Shown: positions 40,782 through 49,800, numbered from the stretch's first letter. The stretch: 64,000 bases of DNA from Rhizobacter sp. AJA081-3 (GCF_017795745.1 NZ_CP059067.1:3100001-3164000), one strand, 5' to 3'. The notes: generated by a model not told the origin, from the letters alone. Numbers and translations are program-made.

Positions 40782-41324
40782 TTGAGAACGAGAACTATCG
40801 TCCTGGCTTTCACTGTCTGCACGCTCGCGCTGTGCGGGGGCTTGCTGTTCGTGGACGAGCCAACCCCTTCCGAGGCGGCAAAAGGGCAGGTTCTCGGCGA
40901 CTTCGATGTCTCAGGCACTGCAGATCCTCCAGCGAACTTTTCTGTAGAGGCGAGCACATTCACGGCGGGAGGTGCACTCCATATCGAAAAGCTGGAGTTC
41001 TTCCACAATGTCGGTGCCGTTCCTCCGGTCACGCTGACCAAAGGCGAAGGCGGCACTGCTGTTGTGCATATCTGGGCGCGTCGGCCACTTGTCCAACTGA
41101 TCGGTACGAAGTGCGAGTTCGCTCGAACCGTTCGCTTCTCAATCCCAACTCCGTTGCTTGTCGGCGTCACGCGCGTACTACTCGTCAATCACGACACTGG
41201 CGCTACACAGGTACTCGTCGAGAACGAGGCATTGGCCAGCCTTCTTCGGGAGCCGGAGCTTGCCTCAGCAAGCGGACGCTGGTCTAAAGCGCTCCCTGTG
41301 GCGGGCAACGGGTGCGGGGCCTAA
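40782..41324 (+). CDS. Exported or anchored hypothetical protein
   Basis: A 180-residue protein from TTG, six bases after R'. N-terminal hydrophobic segment (IVLAFTVCTLALCGGLLFV), then a beta-rich part (FDVSGTADPPANFSVEASTF, VHIWARRPLVQLIG, VRFSIPTPLLVGVTRVLLV). No family recognised. Stop in R''. Confidence 0.62.
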   Translation: MRTRTIVLAFTVCTLALCGGLLFVDEPTPSEAAKGQVLGDFDVSGTADPPANFSVEASTFTAGGALHIEKLEFFHNVGAVPPVTLTKGEGGTAVVHIWARRPLVQLIGTKCEFARTVRFSIPTPLLVGVTRVLLVNHDTGATQVLVENEALASLLREPELASASGRWSKALPVAGNGCGA

Positions 41325-41445
41325 CCCTTCGCTGGAGCGGACCGCCACCGGCATGGCACTTGGGCCGCGAAGCGCTCAGATTTATGCTGCGCCTCGCGGC
41401 CCAAGCGCCATCCCGGCGTCGGCCCGCTCAGCTCAAACGTTAGGC
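41319..41445 (+). repeat. attC 64
   Basis: R'' GCCTAAC, R' GTTAGGC; arm type I; loop TTTATGCTG. Confidence 0.95.
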
Positions 41446-41838
41446 AGCACGGCCAATCCATAGCGGCGCTCGCCACGGTCGCTGCGGCGGCGGTCGCCGC
41501 CAAAAACCGAATGCCTCTTTAGCCAAGGCTCGCTGGTCGGTCGCAACAGTGGAAGCAACATCGCTCAAGCTGTACCTGCGGTGCGTCAGCGAATCGGAGT
41601 TCAAGCCAAGTGCTCATCGGTCGGCCTCGCCGCCAGCTCGTACCGCCGCTCAGGTCAGTCAGTCGGTGGGGCCGCCTGGCGGCGGCTGTTCCCGCCTGCG
41701 CTCATCGCTCGTGGGGCGGAACACCAAATTCATCACCCCGGCTCGGGTTCCCACCCCCGGCGCAGCTGCGACCAGTCTCCAAGGCTATCGGCTTCCTGGC
41801 TTCGCCCCACGCCTGCCACCGCCGCGTGCACTCGGTGC
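41446..41838 (+). repeat. Gene-poor cassette family, divergent member
   Basis: A 393-bp cassette with no convincing gene. It opens GCAGCAC, keeps GCTCGCCAC(C/G)GTCGCTG and the hairpin GGCGG-CGGT-CGCCGCC, and later GTCAGTC before a GC-rich palindrome, in the order seen in the five close members. Elsewhere the sequence differs. Overlapping frames (41549-41845, 41581-42015) run into attC and are not credible genes. Confidence 0.5.
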
Positions 41839-41965
41839 TGCCTAACCCTTCGCTGGAGCCGACTCGCACCGGCGTGGCACTTGGCCCGCCGGCCGGTCTG
41901 GTCCATCATCCGTCCAGCGGGCCAAGCGCCACACCGGCGCTCGCGCCTCAGCTCAAACGTTAGGC
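41839..41965 (+). repeat. attC 65
   Basis: R'' GCCTAAC, R' GTTAGGC; arm type II; loop GTCCATCAT. Unlike the other gene-poor cassettes, this attC is a common type. Confidence 0.95.
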
Positions 41966-41983
41966 GTCACCAAGCCACCGGAC

Positions 41984-42481
41984 ATGTTCCTCATCCGTCA
42001 GCTCGCTACCGCTGATTCGCTCGAAGAGCTTACGCATCTGCTACATCGAGCCTATGCGCCGTTGGGCGCCATGGGCCTCAACTACACCGCAGTGAATCAG
42101 CCAACCGAAACAACGGTCCGTCGCATCTCGGACGGTCAGTGCTTCGTCGCGGAATGGCAGGGGCAACTCGCAGGAACGGTACTTGCCAAGCCAACCGAGC
42201 ATTCCAGCGAGTGCGAGTACTTCGCTCGCCAGGGCGTGGCCACACTGCGGCAATTCGGGGTCGCGCCGCAACTTCAGGGCCGCGGCATCGGTAAGGCTCT
42301 CGTTCAAGCCTGCGAAGCCTGGGCGCTCGAGCGCGAGTTTCGCGAACTGGCGCTCGACACAGCTGAACCAGCAACGCATCTGCTTCAGCTCTACTCTCGC
42401 TTGGGCTTTTCACCAGTCGGCTTTGTTCAGTGGTCCGGCAAGGTCTACCGTAGCGTCGTCATGAGCAAGGCGCTGCAGTGA
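41984..42481 (+). CDS. GNAT N-acetyltransferase
   Basis: A 165-residue GNAT enzyme: CFVAEWQGQLAGTVLAKP, LRQFGVAPQLQGRGIGKALVQACEAWA with the acetyl-CoA loop QGRGIGKA, and LYSRLGFSPVGF. Substrate unknown. Confidence 0.88.
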   Translation: MFLIRQLATADSLEELTHLLHRAYAPLGAMGLNYTAVNQPTETTVRRISDGQCFVAEWQGQLAGTVLAKPTEHSSECEYFARQGVATLRQFGVAPQLQGRGIGKALVQACEAWALEREFRELALDTAEPATHLLQLYSRLGFSPVGFVQWSGKVYRSVVMSKALQ

Positions 42482-42482
42482 C

Positions 42483-42608
42483 GCCTAACCCTTCGCTGGA
42501 GCCGACTCGCACCGGCATGGCACTTGGCCCGCGAGCCCGTGGTTCTTATCATCGGCCTCGCGGGCCAAGCGCCATGCCGGCGCTCGCGCCTCAGCTCAAA
42601 CGTTAGGC
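42483..42608 (+). repeat. attC 66
   Basis: R'' GCCTAAC, R' GTTAGGC; arm type II; loop TTCTTATCAT. Confidence 0.95.
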
Positions 42609-42995
42609 AGCACCACGGAATGCTGATGGTGCTCGCCACCGTCGCTGGGCGGCAGTCGCCGCCAAAGACCAAATGCACTCCCTGGCCACGTCTGCGCAAG
42701 CTCGCCAAAGACTGAGTGGCAATGCTCAAGCGCCACGGTCGGCCCATCTGCCAAGCCTGCTCAGTTGGCAGCGCTTCGCGGCCACGAGTCTCTGTCTCTC
42801 GATGCGCTGGCTTCAGTCAGTTCGTGGTGCCGCCGTCACTCGGAAGGCTCTGCTCTCGTTCACCGCCGGCGATGACGGCGGCCTGAGCAGCGCTTGCTCC
42901 AGTTCCCTGCGGTGGCGCGTCGGCTGCCAGTAGTGCACCCCAATGCCTCGGCACTTCGCTCTTCTGTCTCGGTTTGGTTCGCCCCGAGCAGTGCT
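42609..42995 (+). repeat. Gene-poor cassette family, member 3
   Basis: Same layout as 17545, 387 bp. The second of the two open frames is broken here by a TGA where other members have TGG (near 42873), and the first frame (42673-42933) has several substitutions at its end. It sits directly before another member at 43122. Confidence 0.6.
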
Positions 42996-43121
42996 GCCTA
43001 ACAGGTCACTCGAGTGGACTGCCACCGGCAAGGCACTTGGCCCGCGCGCCGGTTCAGGTCATCATCCGCCTCGCGGGCCAAGCGCCTTCCCGGCGTCAGC
43101 CCCTCAGCTCAAACGTTAGGC
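42996..43121 (+). repeat. attC 67
   Basis: R'' GCCTAAC followed by AGGTCACTCGAGTGG; right arm GTCAGCCCCTCAG; R' GTTAGGC; loop AGGTCATCAT. Same form as attC 68 and 86. Confidence 0.95.
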
Positions 43122-43508
43122 AGCACCACGGAACGCTGAAGGTGCTCGCCAACGTCGCTGGGCGGCAGTCGCCGCCAAAGACCAAATGCACTCGCTGGCT
43201 ACCTCTGCGCAAGCTCGGCAAAGACTGAGTGGCCATGCTCAAGCGCCACGGTCGGCGCATCTGCCAAGTCTGCTCAGTTGGCAGCGCTTCGCGGCCAGCA
43301 GCCTCTGTCTCTCGATGCGCTGGCTTCAATCAGTTCATGGTGCCGCCGCCACTCGGAAGGCTCTGCTCTCGTTCACCGCCGGAGATGGCGGCGGACTGAG
43401 CGGCGCTTGTTCCAGTTCCCCGCGCCGGCGCATCAGCGGCCAGAAGTGAAAGGAAATGCCTGTGTGCCTCGCTCTCTCGCATTGGCTTGGTTCGCCTCCA
43501 GCAGTGCT
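43122..43508 (+). repeat. Gene-poor cassette family, member 4
   Basis: Tandem neighbour of member 3, 387 bp, closest to the member at 54479. The 87-codon frame 43186-43449 is open. Confidence 0.6.
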
Positions 43509-43634
43509 GCCTAACAGGTCACTCGAGTGGACTGCCACCGGCAAGGCACTTGGCCCGCGCGCCGGTTCAGGTCATCATCCGTCTCGCGGGCCAAGCGCCT
43601 TCCCGGCGTCAGCCCCTCAGCTCAAACGTTAGGC
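43509..43634 (+). repeat. attC 68
   Basis: R'' GCCTAAC followed by AGGTCACTCGAGTGG; R' GTTAGGC; loop AGGTCATCAT. Closes a gene-poor cassette. Confidence 0.95.
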
Positions 43635-43646
43635 GTCACAAGCACC

Positions 43647-44177
43647 GTGTCCCGTCCTGCCATCGTCTTCATCTGTAGTCTTGCCGCATTTGCGCTGACG
43701 CTCATTTCCGTTCCAGTCGCCATTCGGTTCACGTTCGCACCGCTGAACTACTGGTTCACAGGTCTATCGGCGCTGTCAGTGCCTGCGAGCGCTCTGTTCT
43801 GGGCCAAGTCCATGCCAGTCACTAGCAATCGTTCCCTAGCCCTAGCTCTCGCCGCGGTCGTGGCCGTACCACTCGTCCCGTATGGCTTACTTGCGTTTTC
43901 GGAAAGTGCGCGCATGGAGGGCGCGAGCGATCCTTCCTATCGTCTCCTGAGCGAGGTTGGTCGCCCCATAGGCTCCTACCGGCTCTACCAGACCAACTGT
44001 GGCGCTTCATGCTCTTACGGGCTCGAACTTCGACGAGAGTTCTCAGCACTCAACTTCGTGAGCGCTGTCCGTCCCGTCTGGCAGGCAGCGGCAGAAGATG
44101 CGGCCACCCTGCGAGCAGCAGCCAATGGCAGCGTTCAAGTAGTGCGGGGCGAGTATGTACTTCACTCACAAGAGTAG
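43647..44177 (+). CDS. Membrane protein, hypothetical
   Basis: A 176-residue protein from GTG with three transmembrane segments (VFICSLAAFALTLISVPVAI, WFTGLSALSVPASALFW, LALALAAVVAVPLVPYGLLAF), followed by an extracytoplasmic or cytoplasmic tail with CGASC. No family recognised. Confidence 0.62.
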   Translation: MSRPAIVFICSLAAFALTLISVPVAIRFTFAPLNYWFTGLSALSVPASALFWAKSMPVTSNRSLALALAAVVAVPLVPYGLLAFSESARMEGASDPSYRLLSEVGRPIGSYRLYQTNCGASCSYGLELRREFSALNFVSAVRPVWQAAAEDAATLRAAANGSVQVVRGEYVLHSQE

Positions 44178-44181
44178 TGAC

Positions 44182-44308
44182 GCCTAACCCTTCGCTCGAG
44201 CGGACTCGCACCGGGATGGCACTTGGCCCGCGAGGCTCTCATGGCTAGCATCCGCCTCGCGGGCCAAGCGCCATCCCGGCGCTCGCCCGCTCAGCTCAAA
44301 CGTTAGGC
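44182..44308 (+). repeat. attC 69
   Basis: R'' GCCTAAC, R' GTTAGGC; arm type III; loop GCTAGCAT. Confidence 0.95.
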
Positions 44309-44324
44309 AACGCCAGCACCATTC

Positions 44325-44879
44325 ATGCAGCTAGTGCGACCGTCTGAACTTCACTTGCCAAGCTACGTGGCGGCGCTGGAGCGTGGGTGGTCCGCGGACA
44401 ACCTGCGACCCGAATCGGCACAAGAAGAACTTGCCCGCGTCCGGACAGACGCTCAAGCGTTCGTTGCAAGCATGGAGGACCGCGAAGCCAAGGGCCCGCC
44501 AGTAGCTCTCCCGGACGGCTCAGTCGTCAACCGCCTCCCCGGCTTTCGGCGCTGGCTGTGGGACGGAGAGTTCTGCGGAACCATTGGCTTCCGATGGCAA
44601 GAAGGAACAACCGCATTGCCGCCGCACTGCCTCGGTCACATCGGCTATGCAGTCGTTCCCTGGAAGCAGAGGCTTGGCTATGCCAAAGCGGCGCTTGCGC
44701 AGCTACTACCGGAAGCCAAGTGTGTTGGGCTGCCCTTTGTTGAGATCACGACCGATCCAGAAAACACCTCCTCCCAGCGCGTCATCCTGGCCAATGGTGG
44801 CGTTCTGGTAGAGCACTTCACCAAGCCACCACAGTTCGGCAGCAAGCCCGGGCTGAGGTTTCGCATCGCGCTTGCATAG
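44325..44879 (+). CDS. GNAT N-acetyltransferase
   Basis: A 184-residue GNAT enzyme: RRWLWDGEFCGTIGFRWQEG, IGYAVVPWKQRLGYAKAALAQLLPEA in the acetyl-CoA region, and TDPENTSSQRVILANGGVLVEHF. This layout is typical of the group annotated as GNAT acetyltransferases with an N-terminal ALERGWS segment. Substrate unknown. Confidence 0.87.
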   Translation: MQLVRPSELHLPSYVAALERGWSADNLRPESAQEELARVRTDAQAFVASMEDREAKGPPVALPDGSVVNRLPGFRRWLWDGEFCGTIGFRWQEGTTALPPHCLGHIGYAVVPWKQRLGYAKAALAQLLPEAKCVGLPFVEITTDPENTSSQRVILANGGVLVEHFTKPPQFGSKPGLRFRIALA

Positions 44880-44883
44880 CGTT

Positions 44884-45009
44884 GCCTAACCCTTCGCTCG
44901 AGTGGACCCGCACCGGCATGGCCCTTGGCCCGCGAGGCTTCTCAGGTCATCATCCGCCTCGCGGGCCAAGCGCCACACCGGCGCGGTCCCCTCAGCTCAA
45001 ACGTTAGGC
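44884..45009 (+). repeat. attC 70
   Basis: R'' GCCTAAC, R' GTTAGGC; variant arms GAGTGGACCCGCACCGG and GCGCGGTCCCCTCAG; loop AGGTCATCAT. Confidence 0.95.
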
Positions 45010-45107
45010 CGCACAGGCACCAACCGATGCGCCTGCAACGAATGGCAATCGCAATAGCGGGCTGGTATGGCAATGGCTTTCAGGCGCAACTCTGTGGGAG
45101 AGCATGA

Positions 45108-45422
45108 ATGATTCTGGTACTGGGCAGCTTGGTTGCGCAGGAAGCTCTTTTCGCCAAGGCTCTTGCTCTCAGCCAAGAGCACGTTGCCCGCTCGCGCGCA
45201 GAACCCGGCTGCATCTCCCACGCTGTTCACCGAGATGTAGAGAATCCCCTGCGTCTTGTCTTCGTCGAGGAGTGGCAAGACCAAGAGGCACTAGTGGCGC
45301 ACTTCAAGCTTCCTGCGTCTCGCGCCTTTGCCAAGGCCATGGCCGAGATCTCATCGCAACCGCCAAGCATGTCAGTCCTTCATGCAAGCCCGGTTCAGCT
45401 GCCCGGCAAGAGTGCGGCCTAA
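45108..45422 (+). CDS. Antibiotic biosynthesis monooxygenase (ABM)-like protein
   Basis: A 104-residue dimeric alpha/beta-barrel (ABM/YgiN) protein: ALSQEHVARSRAEPGCISHAVHRDVENPLRLVFVEEWQDQEALVAHFKLP. Members include quinol monooxygenases, but substrate cannot be told. The cassette leader 45010-45107 also holds a short frame without support. Stop in R''. Confidence 0.83.
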   Translation: MILVLGSLVAQEALFAKALALSQEHVARSRAEPGCISHAVHRDVENPLRLVFVEEWQDQEALVAHFKLPASRAFAKAMAEISSQPPSMSVLHASPVQLPGKSAA

Positions 45423-45543
45423 CCCTTCGCTCGAGCGGACCGCCACCGGCCTGGCACTTGGCCCGCGAGGCGCCCAGGCTTAGCATCCGCCTCGCGGGCC
45501 AAGCGCCATCCCGGCGTCGGCCCGCTCAGCTCAAACGTTAGGC
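45417..45543 (+). repeat. attC 71
   Basis: R'' GCCTAAC, R' GTTAGGC; arm type I; loop TTAGCAT. Confidence 0.95.
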
Positions 45544-45546
45544 GGC

Positions 45547-46038
45547 ATGAGCAACCCACTGCGACGCGCATCGCTCAAAGCTCTGGCCGGAGTCTTACTC
45601 GCTCCGACTACAGCGCTAGCACAGCCAAAGGGAGAAAACAGAATGCCATCCGTCGCCAAAGGCACCTTCACCGTTGAGATGAAGCCTCAAGCCGAGCCAA
45701 GCGCGGCAGAAGGAGTGAGCCTTGGTCGCATGTCGCTCGACAAGCGGTTCGAAGGTGATCTGGTTGCCACCGGCAAAGGCGAAATGCTCACAGCGCTCAC
45801 GCCCGTCAAGGGTTCCGCGGGCTATGTGGCTATCGAGCGGGTCGCTGGAACACTCCATGGCCGCGACGGGAGCTTCGTCTTTCAGCACAGCGGCACCATG
45901 GATCAAGGGGCACAGCGGCTGTCCATCACGGTTGTGCCTGATTCCGGCACCGGCGCCTTGGCGGGAATCTCAGGCATGTTCAAGATCAACATCACCGAAG
46001 GCAAGCACTTCTACGAGTTCGAGTACTCGCTCCCTTAG
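45547..46038 (+). CDS. Exported DUF3224 family protein
   Basis: A 163-residue protein. Twin-Arg-like start (NPLRRASLKALAGVLLAPTTALAQ) then DUF3224: GTFTVEMKPQ, LGRMSLDKRFEGDLVATGKGEML, GYVAIERVAGTLHGRDGSFVFQHSGTM, and the ending FYEFEYSLP. A beta-barrel family related to dirigent/AOC-like folds; function unknown. Most DUF3224 proteins are cytoplasmic, so the signal is unusual. Confidence 0.85.
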   Translation: MSNPLRRASLKALAGVLLAPTTALAQPKGENRMPSVAKGTFTVEMKPQAEPSAAEGVSLGRMSLDKRFEGDLVATGKGEMLTALTPVKGSAGYVAIERVAGTLHGRDGSFVFQHSGTMDQGAQRLSITVVPDSGTGALAGISGMFKINITEGKHFYEFEYSLP

Positions 46039-46057
46039 TGCAGGCTGAGGCAATGCC

Positions 46058-46183
46058 GCCTAACCCTTCGCTGGAGCCGACTCGCACCGGCATGGCACTT
46101 GGCCCGCTTCCCGGTCTGGTCCATCATCCGTCCAGCGGGCCAAGCGCCATACCGGTGCTCGCGCCTCAGCTCAAACGTTAGGC
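46058..46183 (+). repeat. attC 72
   Basis: R'' GCCTAAC, R' GTTAGGC; arm type II; loop GTCCATCAT. Confidence 0.95.
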
Positions 46184-46191
46184 GTCACCAG

Positions 46192-46650
46192 ATGCACAAG
46201 AGCGCGCGCCGACTGGCCCTTCTCGTAGCAACGCTTCTCGCTGCCTGTAGCGAGATGGGGAATGACACAGGCCAAATCAGCCAGCGCATCGGCGACCTGG
46301 CGAAGAAGCCTGAAACCAAGGAGGTGCGGCTGGCTGAGCTCACTTCCTTTGGTTGGGACCGCTTCTTCATCTTCAAGCCGGGCACGAAGCGCGAAGAGAT
46401 CTGTGATTTCATCGGTGCCAAGCGTCCCAGCTGTGGCCGGGTCATCCGGTACGAATCGGTGCCCCAGACTCATGTCGCACTCGTGTTCGGGTTGGGCAAT
46501 CAGCTAACTCACACCGAACTTCATGCTCTGGCTAACGGGCGGTTCAATCTGCCGCCTTCCGAGCGCGGCTACCCCAAAGAATCCGCCATCTTCAAGGTGC
46601 GCCGCGCTTTGTCCGGTACGGAGCAAGAGGTCTGGCTCGAGCCGCAGTGA
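46192..46650 (+). CDS. Putative lipoprotein, copy 2
   Basis: A 152-residue protein apparently identical to the first cassette of the array (1977-2435), including leader and attC. Since cassettes enter at attI, this is probably the parent and the copy at attI the recent product, made without loss of the original. Confidence 0.8.
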   Translation: MHKSARRLALLVATLLAACSEMGNDTGQISQRIGDLAKKPETKEVRLAELTSFGWDRFFIFKPGTKREEICDFIGAKRPSCGRVIRYESVPQTHVALVFGLGNQLTHTELHALANGRFNLPPSERGYPKESAIFKVRRALSGTEQEVWLEPQ

Positions 46651-46651
46651 C

Positions 46652-46777
46652 GCCTAACCCTTCGCTGGAGCCGACTCGCACCGGCATGGCACTTGGCCCG
46701 CTTCCCGGAGTGGTTCATCATCCGTCCAGCGGGCCAAGCACCACACCGGCGCTCGCGCCTCAGCTCAAACGTTAGGC
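46652..46777 (+). repeat. attC 73
   Basis: R'' GCCTAAC, R' GTTAGGC; arm type II; loop GTTCATCAT. Matches attC 1. Confidence 0.95.
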
Positions 46778-46830
46778 CGCACGGGCGCCACCATGGTGTC
46801 CACTCGGCCGCTGCGCTCCTGGAGGCATCG

Positions 46831-47202
46831 TTGAATCTGAACACTGCACGAGTCTTTGTCCGCGACATCGCTCAAGCGCGAGAGTTCTACGCCAACAAGC
46901 TCGGGCTCAAGGTCAAGGCTGAGAGCCAAGCGCAGGGCTACTGCGTGTTCAGCAGTGGCAATTGCGAGTTGGTCGTCGAGTCAGTCGCTCCGGACGCGCC
47001 ACCAGACGAGCAAGCACTCGTCGTCAGGTTCACCGGGCTGTCGTTTCTGGTGCCAAGTGTTCACGTGACACACCAGGACCTTGTCTCCAAGGGAGTAGTG
47101 TTCACTGGGGCACCCGAGCGTCAGTTCTGGGGTGGCACGCTGGCAACCTTCAGCGATCCGGAGGGCAATGAGTTCCAAGTCGTGCACAGAGATGCGGCCT
47201 AA
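46831..47202 (+). CDS. VOC family protein (glyoxalase superfamily)
   Basis: A 123-residue VOC module from TTG, with GGAGG six bases upstream: ARVFVRDIAQAREFYANKLGLKV, CELVVESVAP, and WGGTLATFSDPEGNEFQVVH near the end. The first metal position (usually His) is replaced by Arg/Val, so metal binding may be altered. Substrate unknown. Stop in R''. Confidence 0.84.
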   Translation: MNLNTARVFVRDIAQAREFYANKLGLKVKAESQAQGYCVFSSGNCELVVESVAPDAPPDEQALVVRFTGLSFLVPSVHVTHQDLVSKGVVFTGAPERQFWGGTLATFSDPEGNEFQVVHRDAA

Positions 47203-47323
47203 CACTTCGCTCGAGCGGACCGCCACCGGCCTGGCACTTGGGCCGCGAGGCGCTCAGGCTTAGCATTCGCCTCGCGGCCCAAGCGCCATTCCGGCGTCGG
47301 CCCGCTCAGCTCAAACGTTAGGC
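47197..47323 (+). repeat. attC 74
   Basis: R'' GCCTAAC followed by ACTTCGCT; R' GTTAGGC; arm type I; loop TTAGCAT. Confidence 0.95.
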
Positions 47324-47338
47324 GTCTAAGGAACCTCT

Positions 47339-47842
47339 GTGATCGTCCGAGCAGAAGAGTCGCAGGATCAGCAAGCTGTCAGATCTGTGAATCTGGCAGC
47401 CTTCGAGACTGCGGCGGAAGCCAATCTCGTTGACGCGCTGCGCCAGCAAGCTCACCCACTTGTCTCCTTGGTCGCCCAGGTGGGCGACGATGTTGTCGGC
47501 CACATCATGTTCAGCCCCGTTTCCCTTGAGGGGCACGCAGAGCTGAGCCTCATGGGGTTGGCTCCAATGTCCGTCTTGCCGGCGCATCAGCGCAAGGGTG
47601 TGGGCTCTGCCTTGGTCCGTACCGGTCTGCAGCGCTGCCGCGCACTCGGCGTTGGGGCAGTTGTTTTGCTCGGACACCCAGGCTACTACCCTCGCTTCGG
47701 CTTTCAGCCATCGGTTCCCTTCGGCATTACCTCGGAATACGACGCACCGCCAGAGGCCTTCATGGTCCTGGAGCTTCAGCCAGGCTACTTGGGTGGCGCA
47801 TCGGGAACCGTCAAGTTCCACGCGGCATTCCAAGACGCCTAA
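47339..47842 (+). CDS. GNAT N-acetyltransferase (YhbS-like), copy 1
   Basis: A 167-residue GNAT enzyme from GTG: VAQVGDDVVGHIMFSPV, LSLMGLAPMSVLPAHQRKGVGSALVRTGLQRCRALG with the acetyl-CoA loop QRKGVGSA, and VLLGHPGYYPRFGFQPS. This matches YhbS-like acetyltransferases. Copy 2 is at 49801, two cassettes away, with a handful of changes and a different attC loop. Stop in R''. Confidence 0.9.
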   Translation: MIVRAEESQDQQAVRSVNLAAFETAAEANLVDALRQQAHPLVSLVAQVGDDVVGHIMFSPVSLEGHAELSLMGLAPMSVLPAHQRKGVGSALVRTGLQRCRALGVGAVVLLGHPGYYPRFGFQPSVPFGITSEYDAPPEAFMVLELQPGYLGGASGTVKFHAAFQDA

Positions 47843-47963
47843 CCCTTCGCTGGAGCGGACCTCCACCGGCCTGGCACTTGGCCCGCTTCCCGGAGTGGTA
47901 CATCATCCGTCCAGCGGGCCAAGCGCCATCCCGGCGTCGGCCCGCTCAGCTCAAACGTTAGGC
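47837..47963 (+). repeat. attC 75
   Basis: R'' GCCTAAC, R' GTTAGGC; arm type I; loop GTACATCAT. Confidence 0.95.
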
Positions 47964-48008
47964 AGCACAGGGCACGCTTGCGGTGTTCGCAGCGTTGTAG
48001 AAGCAGCC

Positions 48009-48428
48009 ATGGCAGTGCACCTCGATCACCTCATGATCCCCTCCAAGAGCAGCGAGGCTGCAGCTCGCACGCTCGCGGAGATCCTCGGAGTCACCTGGGC
48101 CCCTGCAAAGGTCGGCCCCTTCATCGCGGTTCACGTAAACGACAGCCTCACGATCGACTTCGATGAATGGACAGATGAGTTCCCCAAAGGGCACTACTGC
48201 TTCCGCGTCAGCGAGCTGGAGTTTCAAGTCATCCTGGCCAGGTTGGTCGCCTCGGGCATCGCCTACCGCAGCCTTCCTCACGGTCCGAACGACTACCAGG
48301 TCAATACATCCCTGGGCAGCCTCATCGTCTACTGGGACGAACCAGACGGTCATGTCTGGGAGTTGCTCACGCAGAGCTACGCTCGAGACTCCGGCAAACA
48401 GACGGGCCAAACCCAGAGTGCTGCCTAA
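48009..48428 (+). CDS. VOC family protein
   Basis: A 139-residue VOC module: VHLDHLMIPSKSSEAAARTLAEILG, FIAVHVNDSLTIDF, HYCFRVSELEFQVILARLVASGIAYRS, and VYWDEPDGHVWELLT. His and Glu ligands are at the expected places. Substrate unknown. Stop in R''. Confidence 0.85.
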   Translation: MAVHLDHLMIPSKSSEAAARTLAEILGVTWAPAKVGPFIAVHVNDSLTIDFDEWTDEFPKGHYCFRVSELEFQVILARLVASGIAYRSLPHGPNDYQVNTSLGSLIVYWDEPDGHVWELLTQSYARDSGKQTGQTQSAA

Positions 48429-48548
48429 CCCTTCGCTGGAGCCGACTCGCACCGGGATGGCGCTTGGCCCGCTTACCGGAGTGGGTCATCATCCGTCCAG
48501 CGGGCCAAGCGCCATCCCGGCGCTCGCGCCTCAGCTCAAACGTTAGGC
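48423..48548 (+). repeat. attC 76
   Basis: R'' GCCTAAC, R' GTTAGGC; arm type II; loop GGGTCATCAT. Confidence 0.95.
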
Positions 48549-48587
48549 GTCAGCCACTCACACGCTCCACTGACCGTCGAGGAGGAG

Positions 48588-49067
48588 ATGTCAAAGCTCC
48601 GAGTAGTACTTGCCCTAGCTGCAGGCCTTACGCCACTGGCGGCCATCTCCGCTCCGGAGACTCCGAGCGCAATCAGGGAGGCATTTCCGCCAGCGGTACA
48701 ACTTTGTCGCACCGAGGGCGCCGAAGAGATTGGCCTGCGCCTACTCTCTGGTTGGTCTCGCTGCTTTGCCAAGTCACTGCCGCCAGGTTCGCAGGCTGTA
48801 CTTGTCGGCAAGCTCCCAATCCTGATTCCAGCGGGCGCTGGTTCAACGACCTCTGTTCGCGTGGAGTACTCCAGCGATACCACGACATTGATTAGCGAGG
48901 GAACGGGAGCAGTAGGCATCATGATGATTGCCGACGTACGGAAGACTGAAGCCTGTGCCGCGGAGGTCCAGATCCGCGGCGCGAGCAAGTTCATCAATAC
49001 CATCGCTCACAAGTCTGCGCGGTTCGTTGACGATCCAAATGCGAAGTGTCCCGCCGACGATCGATAA
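48588..49067 (+). CDS. Secreted hypothetical protein
   Basis: A 159-residue protein with a signal peptide (LRVVLALAAGLTPLAAISA) and four Cys in the mature part. Beta-rich middle (AVLVGKLPILIPAGAGSTTSVRV). No family recognised. GAGGAG abuts the ATG. Confidence 0.66.
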   Translation: MSKLRVVLALAAGLTPLAAISAPETPSAIREAFPPAVQLCRTEGAEEIGLRLLSGWSRCFAKSLPPGSQAVLVGKLPILIPAGAGSTTSVRVEYSSDTTTLISEGTGAVGIMMIADVRKTEACAAEVQIRGASKFINTIAHKSARFVDDPNAKCPADDR

Positions 49068-49104
49068 CTTGAATACTTCTTTCGGCCAATGCTGAGCACG
49101 TGAC

Positions 49105-49230
49105 GCCTAACCCTTCGCTCGAGCCGACTCGCACCGGCATGGCACTTGGCCCGCGAGTCGCTGGTTCTTATCATTCGCCTCGCGGGCCAAGCGCCATCCC
49201 GGCGCTCGCGCCTCAGCTCAAACGTTAGGC
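49105..49230 (+). repeat. attC 77
   Basis: R'' GCCTAAC, R' GTTAGGC; arm type II; loop TTCTTATCAT. Confidence 0.95.
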
Positions 49231-49246
49231 GTCACGAGTTGCACCT

Positions 49247-49618
49247 ATGTCGCGTGGCTACCGCCTCTTTGTCTTCTACGCCGCTGTAGCGCTTCTGGCG
49301 ATTGATGTGTACGCCGTGCTCTCCCGTTTCATGGGGGCACCCGCCGATTCGGTGTCGTGGCAGAAGACACTCTTCGCACTTCTCTTGCAGGCTATCGCAC
49401 TTGCCATCCTCATCGCTTGCTCGTACTACATGAGCATCGCAAAGCTTCCACTCGTCGAAGGCTCCTCGCGTCTGTGGTCTCCAGGCTGGCGCATCGTCCC
49501 ATTCTTCGCGGCTTGCTTGTTGGCGGCGTACTCGTACCAGATGCTCTTCAATGCTTTGAACTGCGGCTCTCATCCATTGCCCACAAACCGTGGTCAAACC
49601 ACATGCCCAAGCAGGTAA
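49247..49618 (+). CDS. Membrane protein, hypothetical
   Basis: A 123-residue protein with three transmembrane segments (YRLFVFYAAVALLAIDVYAVL, TLFALLLQAIALAILIACSYYM, WRIVPFFAACLLAAYSYQMLF). Function unknown. Confidence 0.65.
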   Translation: MSRGYRLFVFYAAVALLAIDVYAVLSRFMGAPADSVSWQKTLFALLLQAIALAILIACSYYMSIAKLPLVEGSSRLWSPGWRIVPFFAACLLAAYSYQMLFNALNCGSHPLPTNRGQTTCPSR

Positions 49619-49658
49619 ATGGCTCACGCCAAGTGCGGCTTCCTGCTCCGGCAGTGAC

Positions 49659-49785
49659 GCCTAACCCTTCGCTGGAGCGGACCTCCACCGGCAAGGCACT
49701 TGGGCCGCGAGGCTCTTGTGGTTAGCATCCGCCTCGCGGCCCAAGCACCTTCCCGGCGTCTGCCCGCTCAGCTCAAACGTTAGGC
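49659..49785 (+). repeat. attC 78
   Basis: R'' GCCTAAC, R' GTTAGGC; arm type I; loop GGTTAGCAT. Confidence 0.95.
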
Positions 49786-49800
49786 GTCTAGGAAACCTCT

